Positions 32,546 through 41,525 of a DNA stretch of 64,000 nt are shown here, in pieces. This DNA is from CBDDFN01 sp965227065. Lineage in GTDB: Bacteria > Pseudomonadota > Alphaproteobacteria > SPJN01. The stretch is from the NCBI GenBank assembly GCA_965227065.1, contig CBDDFN010000020.1, positions 372,001-436,000 of the forward strand, given 5' to 3'. A model generated the notes under the pieces. It was not told where the DNA came from. It saw nothing but the letters and a program-made list of their open reading frames with translations, and did not search any database. Each line of letters begins with the position of its first letter. The first letter of the stretch is position 1. The translations under genes were made by a program, and so were the position numbers.

Positions 32546-33685
32546 ATGGGGATGGTTTTAACCGAGGAGCAGGTGCTCCTCAAAGACAGTGCACGCGCTT
32601 TTGTTTCTGAAAAATCACCGGTGAAAGCTCTGCGCAGCTTGCGCGACGCGGATGATGGCGCAGGCTTTGACAAGGCGCTGTGGGCCCAGATGGTCGAGAT
32701 GGGCTGGGCCGGGATGATCTTTCCTGAAGAGCATGGCGGGCTTGATTTCGGCTATCAGGGGCTGGGCCTGGTGCTCGAAGAATGCGGGCGCACCCTGGTG
32801 GCGTCGCCTTTGGTTTCAACCGTGCTGACCAGCGGCACGCTGATTATGCTCGGTGGCTCTGACGCGCAAAAAGCTGACCTGTTGCCGAAGATCGCAGCGG
32901 GAGGCCTGGTGATGAGCCTTGCGCTGGAAGAGCGGCCGCATCATGCGCCTTACGCCATCACAACCTTTGCTGCGCCCAAAGGCGATGGTTTTGTGCTGAC
33001 CGGCGAGAAGCAATTTGTGCTTGATGCGGCACAGGCCGACGCGTTCATCGTGGTCGCCCGCAGCGCGGGAGAGGCCGGTGACCGGGAGGGCTTGAGCCTG
33101 TTTGTGGTGCCGGCCGATGCGCCGGGCGTTTCGGTCACGCCCCTCTCTATGGTCGATAGCCGGTCGGTCGGGCTGGTCAGCTTTGATGGTGTCGCCGTAT
33201 CTGCCGATGCGGTGCTGGGAACCGTCGGGGCAGGGGCAGATATTCTTGATCCGGCGCTTGACCGGGCGCGCATCGGCCTCGCCGCAGAAATGCTCGGTTC
33301 GGCGCAGGAAGCGTTTGACCGCACCCTGGACTATCTCAAGACACGGACGCAGTTCGGCGCGTTGATCGGCACGTTTCAGGCGCTGAAGCATCGCGCCGCT
33401 GACATGTTCTCGGAACTTGAATTGACCCGGGCGACCGTGATGGAGGCCTTGTCGGCGGTTGATGAGGGCTCTGACCAGGTGCCGATGCTGGCGAGCCTCG
33501 CCAAGGCGCGGGCCAATGACACGCTCAACCTGATCAGCCGGGAAGGCATTCAGATGCATGGTGGTATCGGCATGACCGATGAAGAAGAGATCGGATTTTT
33601 CATCAAACGGGCGCGGGTTGCTGAATCGGCGTTCGGCAATAGCCGTTTTCACCGGGACCGTTATGCCGGCCTGAGCGGATATTGA
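32546..33685 (+). CDS. Acyl-CoA dehydrogenase family protein (second of pair)
   Basis: A 379-residue acyl-CoA dehydrogenase-family protein with the N-terminal helical domain (EEQVLLKDSARAFVSEKSPV), the DYLKTRTQFGALIGTFQALKHRAADM segment near residue 262, and the late QMHGGIGMTDEEEIGFFIKRA segment near 333. The middle beta-domain (residues 115-220) diverges more from typical family members than in the first gene. As the second member of the pair it may be the partner subunit of a heteromeric enzyme. Start choice is ATG 32546 or 32552; GGAG lies upstream of both. Confidence 0.88.
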   Translation: MGMVLTEEQVLLKDSARAFVSEKSPVKALRSLRDADDGAGFDKALWAQMVEMGWAGMIFPEEHGGLDFGYQGLGLVLEECGRTLVASPLVSTVLTSGTLIMLGGSDAQKADLLPKIAAGGLVMSLALEERPHHAPYAITTFAAPKGDGFVLTGEKQFVLDAAQADAFIVVARSAGEAGDREGLSLFVVPADAPGVSVTPLSMVDSRSVGLVSFDGVAVSADAVLGTVGAGADILDPALDRARIGLAAEMLGSAQEAFDRTLDYLKTRTQFGALIGTFQALKHRAADMFSELELTRATVMEALSAVDEGSDQVPMLASLAKARANDTLNLISREGIQMHGGIGMTDEEEIGFFIKRARVAESAFGNSRFHRDRYAGLSGY

Positions 33686-34039
33686 GCGCGGTTGAACCGT
33701 CAACAATGCATATGTTTTGTGCATGTTGGGCCGTCTGAAACAACACTGAAACGGAAGTGCAATAAATGCGTAAAGTTTGAGCAGTTAGTGCGCGCTTTCG
33801 ATCAGAGGGGGTGCGGCGGAAAGGTCGCACCCGGTGTTGGTCCCATGGTGTCGTATTTTATAAGTATCTGATAAATAACAAAAAATACCCCATGTGGCGG
33901 GAATGTGGCGGGACTGCAACAGGGCGAATCCGATAAGCCCGGAGAGCCCTTGAATAAGGCAATTTGTAACAAAACCGTCATGTCTGCCCTTTATCACGGG
34001 GGGGCTATCGGTTCTCCAATTTAACGCGGATGATGCATC
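33686..34039. other. Intergenic region upstream of the porin gene
   Basis: 354 bases with no convincing gene. The part from about 33850 to 33890 is strongly AT-rich (TATTTTATAAGTATCTGATAA) and may act as an UP element or regulatory site for the porin. I could not place a well-spaced promoter. The ORFs crossing it lack start signals and similarity. Confidence 0.5.
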
Positions 34040-35197
34040 ATGAAACTCTCGCGCATTCTTGCGGCTACCGCTCTTGCTGGTGTGATTGCCACCCCGGCCT
34101 TTGCTGGTGCCACTCTTAAATCGGTCATGAACACCGGCTCGAAAGGTAAACTCAAAGTTACCGCCGGCGGTCAGATCAACCAGGCTTTCATCGTCGTTGG
34201 CGATGGCGAGTCGGTTGAGCCGGGCTTCGTCATGAACGACGCCTCATCGACCCGTTTCTTCTTCAAATTCAAAGGCAAGTTTGGCAATGGCTTCAAAGCC
34301 GGCGGTAAACTCGAAGCCGAATTTGAATATAACGCTTCGGACAAGTGGGAAAACGACGACAAGCTCGTTGGTTCCAACTCGAACGGCGACTTCTTCAATC
34401 TGCGTTATGCTGACATCTACATCAAGTATAACGACACCGTGAAGCTGTCGATCGGCCAAGGCGACACCGCCACCAACAAAACGCTGGAAAGCGACCTCTC
34501 GGGCACCAAAAACGTTGCTTACGCGAACGTTGATGCCTTCCTCGAGGAAAAAGAAGTCGTCATCAAAGGTATCGGCCCTGTCGCTGAAATCGAAGACTTC
34601 CTGTTCGCCGAAGATGGCCAAAGCCGTCAGATGCGCGCACGCCTCGACGTTTACCTCGGCGAGTCGGGCTTCAAGCTTTCGGCTTCGACCGGTCAAACCA
34701 GCTCGAACGACGGTCGCGACGACCCGCTGTTCTACGACATTGCCGTTTCGTATAAAGGCAAGTTCGGCGACACCAAAGTCAAAGCCGCCGCTGGTCACGT
34801 CTTCAACTTCGAAAATGACGAAGACCTCTCGGTCACCGACATTTCGGCCTCGGTTCTCTTCGGTAACGGTTTCAACGTGACCGGTGCCTGGGAACGCGTC
34901 CATTATGACATGGCCGGCGTGGAAGACAGCGATCTGTTCTTCGTGAAACTTGGCTACCAGACCGACGCCATCTGCGACTGGGGTACCTCGGCCTTTGCCG
35001 TGTCGTATGCCCGCGGTGACGACATGGAAGGTGCCGATGATCGTGAAGGTAACGACATCGCGATTGCTTTCGCTCAGGACATCGATGCGGTTGGTGCTGA
35101 GTGGTACCTCGGTTACCACCACTACTGGTTCGATTTCCCGGGTGTTGATATCGAAAGCATCAATGCTGGTATCACCGGTGTTAAAATCAAGTTCTAA
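34040..35197 (+). CDS. Outer-membrane porin
   Basis: A 385-residue protein with a signal peptide (MKLSRILAATALAGVIATPAFA, cleavage near residue 22) and repeated amphipathic beta strands. It ends in ITGVKIKF, with the terminal Phe needed for Bam-dependent insertion. The mature part starts GATLKSVMNTGSKGKLKVTAGGQINQAF, similar to alphaproteobacterial general porins. The loops are unusually rich in Asp and Glu (GESVEP, DDREGND), favouring cation passage; that is inference. Codon use (GAC, AAC, GGT, CTC) is markedly biased, and the transcript ends in a strong terminator, so this is probably an abundant protein. Confidence 0.85.
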   Translation: MKLSRILAATALAGVIATPAFAGATLKSVMNTGSKGKLKVTAGGQINQAFIVVGDGESVEPGFVMNDASSTRFFFKFKGKFGNGFKAGGKLEAEFEYNASDKWENDDKLVGSNSNGDFFNLRYADIYIKYNDTVKLSIGQGDTATNKTLESDLSGTKNVAYANVDAFLEEKEVVIKGIGPVAEIEDFLFAEDGQSRQMRARLDVYLGESGFKLSASTGQTSSNDGRDDPLFYDIAVSYKGKFGDTKVKAAAGHVFNFENDEDLSVTDISASVLFGNGFNVTGAWERVHYDMAGVEDSDLFFVKLGYQTDAICDWGTSAFAVSYARGDDMEGADDREGNDIAIAFAQDIDAVGAEWYLGYHHYWFDFPGVDIESINAGITGVKIKF

Positions 35198-35226
35198 GCC
35201 TGTTGGCTTGATTTGATTGAAGTTTT

Positions 35227-35265
35227 GACCGCCTGTGAGCCTGGCTCACGGGCGGTCTTGCTTTT
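35227..35265 (+). terminator. Rho-independent terminator of the porin gene
   Basis: GACCGCCTGTGAGC pairs with GCTCACGGGCGGTC (one G-T pair, 3-nt loop), followed by TTGCTTTTT. It is 29 bp after the porin stop. Confidence 0.9.
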
Positions 35266-35390
35266 TGCGGCAAATGCCCACAATTCCATCAATTCTGGTG
35301 CTTTAGGGCTGACAGACCCCGGCAACATGCTATTGTTTCGGTGGGTGACACTCTGTCAGTTCGCACGGACTGGCCGGAGCGGGAGGATAT

Positions 35391-36569
35391 TTGAGCGTGA
35401 GTAAGGCCATCAGATTGGACAGTGATCAGCAACGGGCGGATCGCGCGCAGGACGGGCTTGGCCGGCCCCAATCCGAGCCGTTTGATCTGTCGCGCTGGCT
35501 GACCGATCAGGCTTTGCCCCTGTGGCTGGAGGCCGGTCACGCCTCAAAAACCCGTATTGCCGAAGAAGCGCTTGATTTTGAAGGCCGCTCTGCGGGGCTG
35601 GCGATCACCCGGTTGCGGGTTCAGGCCCGCCAGATCTATGTCTTTGCGCGCGCGGCTCATGAGGGGCTGGGAACGGCCTATGCCAATCGCGCCGAGGAGT
35701 TGTTTGAAGGCCTGCTGGAGCATGGCTGGCTGGACCATGGCGGCTTCGTTCATACCCTGGCGCGCAGCGGCGGGCCGCAAGAGACGATGCGGGATTTGTA
35801 TGATCATGCCTTTGTGCTGTTTGCACTGGCCTGGTACTACCGCGCCAGTGGCGAGCCTGCAGCGCTGAAATGGGCGGAAAAGACCCAAAGCTTTATCGAC
35901 AGCGCCATGCGCGGCTCTGCCGGTCCAGGTTATCTTGAAACGCCTGAGGGTTTGTTGCCGCGGCGCCAGAACCCCCATATGCATTTGTTTGAGGCTTATT
36001 TGGCCTTGTATGAAGCCACCGGGGATGCGCGCTGGCTTGATCGCGCGACCGAACTGTTTGGCCTGTTTGTGTGCCATGTCTGGGATCGCCGGACGGGTTT
36101 GATCAACGAGTTTTTCGATGCCGAATGGGGGATCGAGACGCCGCAGGGCCGCCCGCCCTTTGAAGCGGGGCACCATTTTGAATGGGTGTGGCTGTTGTCG
36201 GAATATCAGCGGCTCAAGGGGGAGGATATTTCCTTCGTCATTCGCCGGGCGTTCAACACCGCCATGCGCATCGGGCGTGATGAGGACGGGTTTGCGACCG
36301 ACTATATGGACCGCACCGGCCCGGTGGGGACGAGCCGGCGGCTTTGGCCGCAAGCTGAGCTGATCCGGGCGCTCAAACTGTTCCGGCCCTCAGATGCCGA
36401 AATCATGCAGGACAAGCTTGGCCGGACTTATCTGGCGACGCCGCAAAGCGGCTTGTGGTTTGACCGGATCGAAGACGGTGTGAATGTTGCACCCAATGTC
36501 CCCGCCAGCACGCTGTACCATTTGGCGGGGCTTGTGTGGGATTGCCACTCTGCCGCAGCTTCCAATTAA
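35391..36569 (+). CDS. AGE family sugar epimerase/isomerase
   Basis: A 392-residue alpha/alpha-barrel protein of the N-acylglucosamine 2-epimerase / mannose isomerase family. Family hallmarks include TRLRVQARQIYVFARA near residue 72, DHAFVLFALAWYYRA near 146, the substrate-site RRQNPHMHLFEAYLALYEAT near 200 (Asn, His, Met, His, Glu), and PPFEAGHHFEWVWLL near 257 with the catalytic His. The precise sugar is unknown. The start is TTG 35391 with GGGAGG just upstream; GTG 35397 is an alternative. It lies downstream of a porin and upstream of kps genes, so a role in surface sugar supply is possible. Confidence 0.85.
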   Translation: MSVSKAIRLDSDQQRADRAQDGLGRPQSEPFDLSRWLTDQALPLWLEAGHASKTRIAEEALDFEGRSAGLAITRLRVQARQIYVFARAAHEGLGTAYANRAEELFEGLLEHGWLDHGGFVHTLARSGGPQETMRDLYDHAFVLFALAWYYRASGEPAALKWAEKTQSFIDSAMRGSAGPGYLETPEGLLPRRQNPHMHLFEAYLALYEATGDARWLDRATELFGLFVCHVWDRRTGLINEFFDAEWGIETPQGRPPFEAGHHFEWVWLLSEYQRLKGEDISFVIRRAFNTAMRIGRDEDGFATDYMDRTGPVGTSRRLWPQAELIRALKLFRPSDAEIMQDKLGRTYLATPQSGLWFDRIEDGVNVAPNVPASTLYHLAGLVWDCHSAAASN

Positions 36570-36617
36570 CCGGTTGGAACTGTAGAGTTTTTCTCGTTTT
36601 CGTCATATTTGTGCCGC

Positions 36618-36646
36618 TTGACTTGGGGCGTCGCGCTTTCTATGAC
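36618..36646 (+). promoter_or_regulatory. Strong sigma-70-like promoter of the coiled-coil gene
   Basis: TTGACT (36618-36623), a 17-bp spacer and TATGAC (36641-36646). Transcription would start near 36653, about 60 bp before the small gene at 36712. Confidence 0.65.
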
Positions 36647-36711
36647 ACACCCGCTTAGGGCCCACACACCCGCTGTGCACGGGCCTGTTCCCTGATGTGA
36701 GAGGCCTCCCA

Positions 36712-36888
36712 ATGTCGAAGAATGATCTCCAGCAAGTTGATCTTGAAAATGCCGTCCACAGCGCCGAGCTTGAAGCCCGTCTGGCCGAAGCCCAGGCCCG
36801 CACTGCGGAAGCCCAGCTGCGCATGGTCGAAGCCCGCGCCCGCATGATTGCGGCCCGTAAAGAGCTTGCCAACGCCCGCAACAGCTAA
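36712..36888 (+). CDS. Small coiled-coil protein of unknown function
   Basis: A predicted 57... to 58-residue protein that is almost one continuous amphipathic helix. Heptads AEAQART, AEAQLRM, VEARARM and IAARKEL are seen in succession, rich in Ala, Glu and Arg. There is no signal peptide, membrane segment or cysteine. I do not recognise a family. ATG 36712 has GAGAGG seven bases upstream; GTG 36697 is in frame. It has its own good promoter and a terminator-like hairpin, so it is a single-gene unit and likely real. A role as a small oligomeric scaffold or nucleoid/ribosome partner would be guesswork. Confidence 0.6.
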   Translation: MSKNDLQQVDLENAVHSAELEARLAEAQARTAEAQLRMVEARARMIAARKELANARNS

Positions 36889-36912
36889 TCGCTGATCCCA
36901 GGACAGCATCAT

Positions 36913-36950
36913 CAAAGGCTCCGCGCCGAGATCGCGCAGGGGCCTTTGTT
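36913..36950 (+). terminator. Terminator-like hairpin after the coiled-coil gene
   Basis: CAAAGGCTCC pairs with GGGGCCTTTG with inner GCGC pairing, followed by a short T stretch. It is imperfect but well placed, 24 bp after the stop. Confidence 0.55.
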
Positions 36951-37050
36951 GTGCCAATGCTTTACTTTGACAAGGCAAACGGCTATGCCGCGCCGATTGG
37001 ATGACGGGGACGCAAACCCCTTCAAAGATTGGTGAAATCGGGGGAGAGGC

Positions 37051-38274
37051 GTGGCCCGCCGTTTTTTAATCGTCGGTACCTTTCCAGGCCCTTTCTACCG
37101 CAGCCTTGCCCGCAGCCTGCGGGCCAAGGGCGCCCGGGTTGAGCGTGTCATTCTCAATGGCGGCGATCTGATCGGCTGGCGTCAGGGTGGATGCCATATC
37201 TATCGGCAGCCTATTGAGCATTGGCAGGTTTATATCACCAATCTGTTGCGCGACCGGGCCATCACCGATCTGATCATTTTTGGCGATGTCGTGCGCTACA
37301 ATGCCGAGGCGCTTGCAGCGGCAAAGGCCGCCGGGCTTCGCTGCCACATTCTTGAAAACGGCTATTTTCGTCCCGCCTGGGTGACGCTTGAACATAATGG
37401 CGTCAATTCCTATTCCAGCTTGCCAAATCAGGCTGACGCAATCATTGATGCGGCTATGTCGTTCAAAAAAGCCTTGCCCAAGCCCGTTGATGTGGGCGCC
37501 ATCACGCCGTTCCATGTTTTGTCCTACATGGCACATTACATCACGGACCATCTGGCTTATCCGCTGTTCCGCAATTTCGACTATCCGTTTCAGGCAGGCA
37601 GCTTTGCGCAAGGCATGGGCCATCTGGCGCGTCAGATGTGGTTGAGCTTTCTGGGTCAAAAAAAGCGCTTCTTGCGGACCGAGGAAGAATTGCTGGAGAC
37701 CCAGACGCCATTCTTTCTGGTTTATCTGCAACGTGAAGGCGACAGCTCGATCACCCGGCATTCCGACTTTGCCGATGTCGGTGCGCTGATTGATCATGTG
37801 GTTGAGAGCTTCGCCGCCCATGCGCCGGCTGAAACCAAGCTCGTCATCAAGAACCATCCGCTTGACCCCTGGCTGCACTGTCATGAGGGGCGCACAATCG
37901 CCGCCGCCATTCGCAACCGGGTTGAAGACCGGGTCGTCTATCTTGATGGCGGAACCTTTCCGCTGCTGACCCGCGCCGCACAGGGGGCAATCACCATCAA
38001 TTCCACCGCGGCTTTGGCGGCGATCGAATTTGGCCGCCCGACCAAATTGCTGGGCCGGGCCTTTTTTGACATTGAGGGGCTGACCGACCAGCAGCCCCTT
38101 GAAGATTTTTGGCAGAACCCGCAAGAGCCCGACCATAGCCTGTTTGTCGCCTTGCGCCGGATTGTATTGCAGGAGACGCAAATCGCGGGCAGCTATCACA
38201 ATCCGGCTGTGCGTCAGGCCACCGCGGAGCGTCTGGCCGCCCGCATGATCGCGTATGAGGGTGGCGATGTTTGA
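37051..38274 (+). CDS. kpsS: Capsule polysaccharide Kdo transferase KpsS-like
   Basis: A 407-residue protein of the KpsS/LipB capsule family. KpsS adds the first beta-Kdo to a phosphatidylglycerol anchor on the cytoplasmic side, starting the poly-Kdo linker of group 2 capsules. Visible segments are RRFLIVGTFPGPFYRSLARSL at the N-terminus, HILENGYFRPAWVTLE near residue 95, FFLVYLQREGDSSI near 220, VIKNHPLDP near 268, and the ITINSTAALAAIEFGRPTKLLG block near 312. The start is GTG 37051 with GGGGGAGAGG upstream. It overlaps kpsC by 20 bp. No kpsE, kpsD, kpsM or kpsT is in this window. Confidence 0.87.
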   Translation: MARRFLIVGTFPGPFYRSLARSLRAKGARVERVILNGGDLIGWRQGGCHIYRQPIEHWQVYITNLLRDRAITDLIIFGDVVRYNAEALAAAKAAGLRCHILENGYFRPAWVTLEHNGVNSYSSLPNQADAIIDAAMSFKKALPKPVDVGAITPFHVLSYMAHYITDHLAYPLFRNFDYPFQAGSFAQGMGHLARQMWLSFLGQKKRFLRTEEELLETQTPFFLVYLQREGDSSITRHSDFADVGALIDHVVESFAAHAPAETKLVIKNHPLDPWLHCHEGRTIAAAIRNRVEDRVVYLDGGTFPLLTRAAQGAITINSTAALAAIEFGRPTKLLGRAFFDIEGLTDQQPLEDFWQNPQEPDHSLFVALRRIVLQETQIAGSYHNPAVRQATAERLAARMIAYEGGDV

Positions 38275-40351
38275 TCGGCTAGACCAGACATTTGTGTGCG
38301 CTGCGACGCTGTCGCCGGGCATTGCAAGAATTCCGCACCTTGCCGCCTTCTTGCCTGAAATTCAGTCGGTCGAGCGGCGCAGATTTTGGGTTTCAGGAGC
38401 CCAATGCGTTCTGGGCTGGGGCCACAAAAGCACCGCCCTCATCGCCCGCCGCCAGGCCCAATGGGCCAACATTCCTTATATCGCGCTGGAAGACGGGTTT
38501 ATCCGCTCTGTCGGGCTGGGCGAGGCGGGGGCCCCGGCCATGGGCCTGGTCGTCGATGATCTGGGCATCTACTATGACGCGACCGGGCCGTCGCGCCTTG
38601 AGGAAATGCTTGAAACACAGCCGCCCTTATCGGCTGGACAAACAGCGCATGCCGAGGCGCTGATTGATTTCATCGTCCGCCATGGTCTGTCCAAGACCAA
38701 TCTGCCCGCGCTTGATCCGCCGCCTGCCGAGCGCCCGATTGTTCTGGTGATCGATCAGACGGAGGGGGATGCCTCGATTGAGCTGGGGCTTGCGGGTGAC
38801 AAGAGTTTCAAGGCCATGATGGAAGCCGCGCATGATGAAAATCCCGGTGCGCAAATTGTCCTCAAACGCCATCCATCTGTGAGCGAAGGCCTCAAAAATG
38901 GCTGTGTCCGCCCGGCCTGGTTTGGTGACGCACAGCTCATCGATCAACCGGTCAGCACCATGGGGCTGATTGAACAGGCGCAATCGGTCTACACTGTCAC
39001 CAGCCTGACCGGATTTGAAGCGCTGATGCGCAACAAGCCGGTGCGCACATTCGGCATGCCATTTTATGCGGGCTGGGGCGCAAGCGGAGATGAGCTGTCC
39101 TGCGCACGCCGCACGGCGCGCCGGTCGGTCACCGAAATTTTCCACGCGGCCTATCTGCGCTATCAGCGCATGGTTGATCCGGTCAGCGGCACGGCCGTAC
39201 CGCTTGACGATGCGCTGCACCGTCTTGCACATCTGCGCGAGCGGGCCATCGAAAATCAGGGGGAGTGGGCGCTGGTCGGCATGGCGCCATGGAAGAAGCG
39301 GCCGATGCGCGCCTTCTTCGCAGGCCCCCGATCAAAAGTTCATTTCTATTCCAATTTTCGCGAGGCGGAACAGCATGCCGAACGGGGCGCGCGGATCTGT
39401 GTCTGGGCAGGCCGCGAAAAGGACGAGTTGGCGACCGCTATGGCACAAAGTCCTCATGCCATTGCCCGTATCGAAGACGGCTTTGTTCGCAGCCGCGGAC
39501 TGGGGTCAAATTTCTATGCGGCCGGTTCCATGTCGCTTGATGATCAGGGAATCTATTTTGATCCAATCCGGCCATCGCGGCTGGAGACATTGTTGCGCGA
39601 AACCCGCTTTGATCCGCCGCTGGTTGCGCGGGCGGCGGCCTTGCGGGAGCGCTTGGTCAAATCGGGGATTTCCAAATATAATCTTGATCCTGACAATCAG
39701 GACCTGCAGGACTTGCCCGAAGGCCGCCGGGTTGCGCTGGTTGTCGGGCAGGTCGCCGACGACGCATCGATTTTGCGCGGCTGTACCGATATCAAATCGG
39801 ATGCCGAGTTGCTGGAAGCCGTACGGGCAACCGTCCCCGACGATTTCATCGTGTACAAACCCCATCCCGATGTGGTCGCAGGAAACCGCAAAGGCGGGGC
39901 GTCAACGGAGGTTCTGGCACGCTATGCGGACCGGGTTGTGATCCAGGGCGATATTGTGTCGTGCCTGAACGTTGCGCACAGCGTACACACCATGACCAGC
40001 CTGTCAGGCTTTGAGGCACTGCTGCGCGGGCTTCCGGTCTATACCTATGGCGGACCATTTTATGCCGGGTGGGGACTGACCCATGATCGTCAGACCTTTC
40101 CCCGCAGGGCGCGGCAGTTGAGCGTTGATGAATTGGTGGCCGCAGCTCTGATCCTTTACCCCCGTTACATGGACCCGGTGACATCGCTGCCTTGCACTGT
40201 GGAAGATCTGGTGGGCCGGATCGAAGCGCAGACCGAACAATCCCCCGAGCCGCGTCCCCAGCCCCGGACCTGGCGCAAACGTCTTATCAAGGGACGCACC
40301 ATGCGTGCGATCATTGCAAGCTTGCACAAGCCCCCTGAGGTCCGCTATTGA
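38255..40351 (+). CDS. kpsC: Capsule polysaccharide beta-Kdo transferase KpsC-like (two modules)
   Basis: A 698-residue protein made of two related halves, as in KpsC, which lengthens the Kdo linker with alternating 2-4 and 2-7 linkages. Each half has the same signature: ALEDGFIRSVGLG near residue 79 and RIEDGFVRSRGLG near 406, then DDLGIYYD and DDQGIYFD, then a KRHPS or KPHPD motif (near 207 and 533), and finally MPFYAGWG and GPFYAGWG (near 267 and 603). Both modules keep these residues, so both should be active. The start ATG 38255 lies inside the kpsS end; ATG 38267 is an alternative. Confidence 0.9.
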   Translation: MRVAMFDRLDQTFVCAATLSPGIARIPHLAAFLPEIQSVERRRFWVSGAQCVLGWGHKSTALIARRQAQWANIPYIALEDGFIRSVGLGEAGAPAMGLVVDDLGIYYDATGPSRLEEMLETQPPLSAGQTAHAEALIDFIVRHGLSKTNLPALDPPPAERPIVLVIDQTEGDASIELGLAGDKSFKAMMEAAHDENPGAQIVLKRHPSVSEGLKNGCVRPAWFGDAQLIDQPVSTMGLIEQAQSVYTVTSLTGFEALMRNKPVRTFGMPFYAGWGASGDELSCARRTARRSVTEIFHAAYLRYQRMVDPVSGTAVPLDDALHRLAHLRERAIENQGEWALVGMAPWKKRPMRAFFAGPRSKVHFYSNFREAEQHAERGARICVWAGREKDELATAMAQSPHAIARIEDGFVRSRGLGSNFYAAGSMSLDDQGIYFDPIRPSRLETLLRETRFDPPLVARAAALRERLVKSGISKYNLDPDNQDLQDLPEGRRVALVVGQVADDASILRGCTDIKSDAELLEAVRATVPDDFIVYKPHPDVVAGNRKGGASTEVLARYADRVVIQGDIVSCLNVAHSVHTMTSLSGFEALLRGLPVYTYGGPFYAGWGLTHDRQTFPRRARQLSVDELVAAALILYPRYMDPVTSLPCTVEDLVGRIEAQTEQSPEPRPQPRTWRKRLIKGRTMRAIIASLHKPPEVRY

Positions 40352-40381
40352 GCGCTCCTTACTCTTTTTGAGGATGGAGCA

Positions 40382-41410
40382 ATGGACCAGGCAAATCTGC
40401 TGATATTGGGTGCAAGCGGTTATACCGGGGCTGAGACGGTGCGTCTGGCGGCCCGGCATCCGCGTTTGCGCATCGGCGGATTGACCGCGGACCGGAAAGC
40501 CGGCGAGACGCTGGGTGCCGTGTTTCCCCATCTTGCCCCGCTTGATCTGCCCGAACTGGTTAAGATCGACGATGTCCGGTTTGAGGATTTCGACGCGATT
40601 GTCTGTGCTTTGCCGCATGCCACCACCCAGGAGGTGATCAAGACCATCCCTCAATCGGTGAAGGTTGCGGACCTGTCCGCTGATTTCCGGCTCGATGATC
40701 CCGCCCAGTATGAACAATGGTATGGCGGGCCCCATCAGGCGCTGGACCGGCAAAAAACAGCGACCTATGGCTTGAGCGAGTTTTACCGGGACAAGATTAA
40801 AACCGGTTCGCTGGCGGCCTGTCCGGGTTGTTACCCGACCAGTGCCTTGATGCCGCTTGTTCCCCTGCTGGATGCGGGCGCCATTGATCCCGCCCACATC
40901 ATCATTGATGCGAAATCAGGCGTATCGGGAGCGGGCCGGGCCCCTGCAGAAGGCAAGCTTCATACCGAGGTTTCTGAGGGAATTCACGCCTATGGTGTAG
41001 GCCATCACAGGCATATGGCCGAAATTGATCAGGAATTGAGCAAGGCGGCCGGTTCAGTGGTGACGGCGAGTTTCACACCGCATCTGGTGCCGATGAACCG
41101 GGGCATCATTTCGACCATTTATGTGGCTGGCGAGGCCGATGCGCTGCACGCAACATTGCATGACAGGTTTGCTGATGAGCCCTTCGTGCATGTGCTGCCC
41201 AAGGGCCAGGTTCCGGCAACCCGCCATGTCCGGGGATCGAATCAGGTGCGCATCGGTGTGGTGGCGGACCGGCAGCCGGGCCGGGCGATCCTGGTTTCGG
41301 TGCTGGATAATCTGGTGAAGGGCGCTGCAGGCCAGGGTTTGCAGAACCTCAACCTCATGCTGGGCTTTGATGAGACCGATGGTCTGATGCAAGAGCCGCT
41401 GTTTCCATGA
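40382..41410 (+). CDS. argC: N-acetyl-gamma-glutamyl-phosphate reductase
   Basis: A 342-residue ArgC, third enzyme of arginine biosynthesis. NADP binding is by LGASGYTGAE near residue 9, the catalytic Cys150 lies in ACPGCYPTS, and a His is found in the GVGHHRHMAEIDQEL segment near 206. The length is that of the long type-1 form. It has a good ribosome binding site (GAGGATGGAG). It is not in an arg operon here; it follows kpsC by 30 bp. Confidence 0.96.
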   Translation: MDQANLLILGASGYTGAETVRLAARHPRLRIGGLTADRKAGETLGAVFPHLAPLDLPELVKIDDVRFEDFDAIVCALPHATTQEVIKTIPQSVKVADLSADFRLDDPAQYEQWYGGPHQALDRQKTATYGLSEFYRDKIKTGSLAACPGCYPTSALMPLVPLLDAGAIDPAHIIIDAKSGVSGAGRAPAEGKLHTEVSEGIHAYGVGHHRHMAEIDQELSKAAGSVVTASFTPHLVPMNRGIISTIYVAGEADALHATLHDRFADEPFVHVLPKGQVPATRHVRGSNQVRIGVVADRQPGRAILVSVLDNLVKGAAGQGLQNLNLMLGFDETDGLMQEPLFP

Positions 41411-41525
41411 TTTGATGGCGGAAAAGCTTGAGAAACTGGTATTTTCGCGGCAAAGTGCGCCCAATCGGGATTGGCGGGGCCGCGACTGTGCGGATCTGGG
41501 CCGTAAGCTATGGACCGGGGATATT

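Noticed and set aside
37066..38322. Minus-strand ORF of 418 residues
   Set aside because: Antisense of kpsS; no ribosome binding site or recognisable domain.
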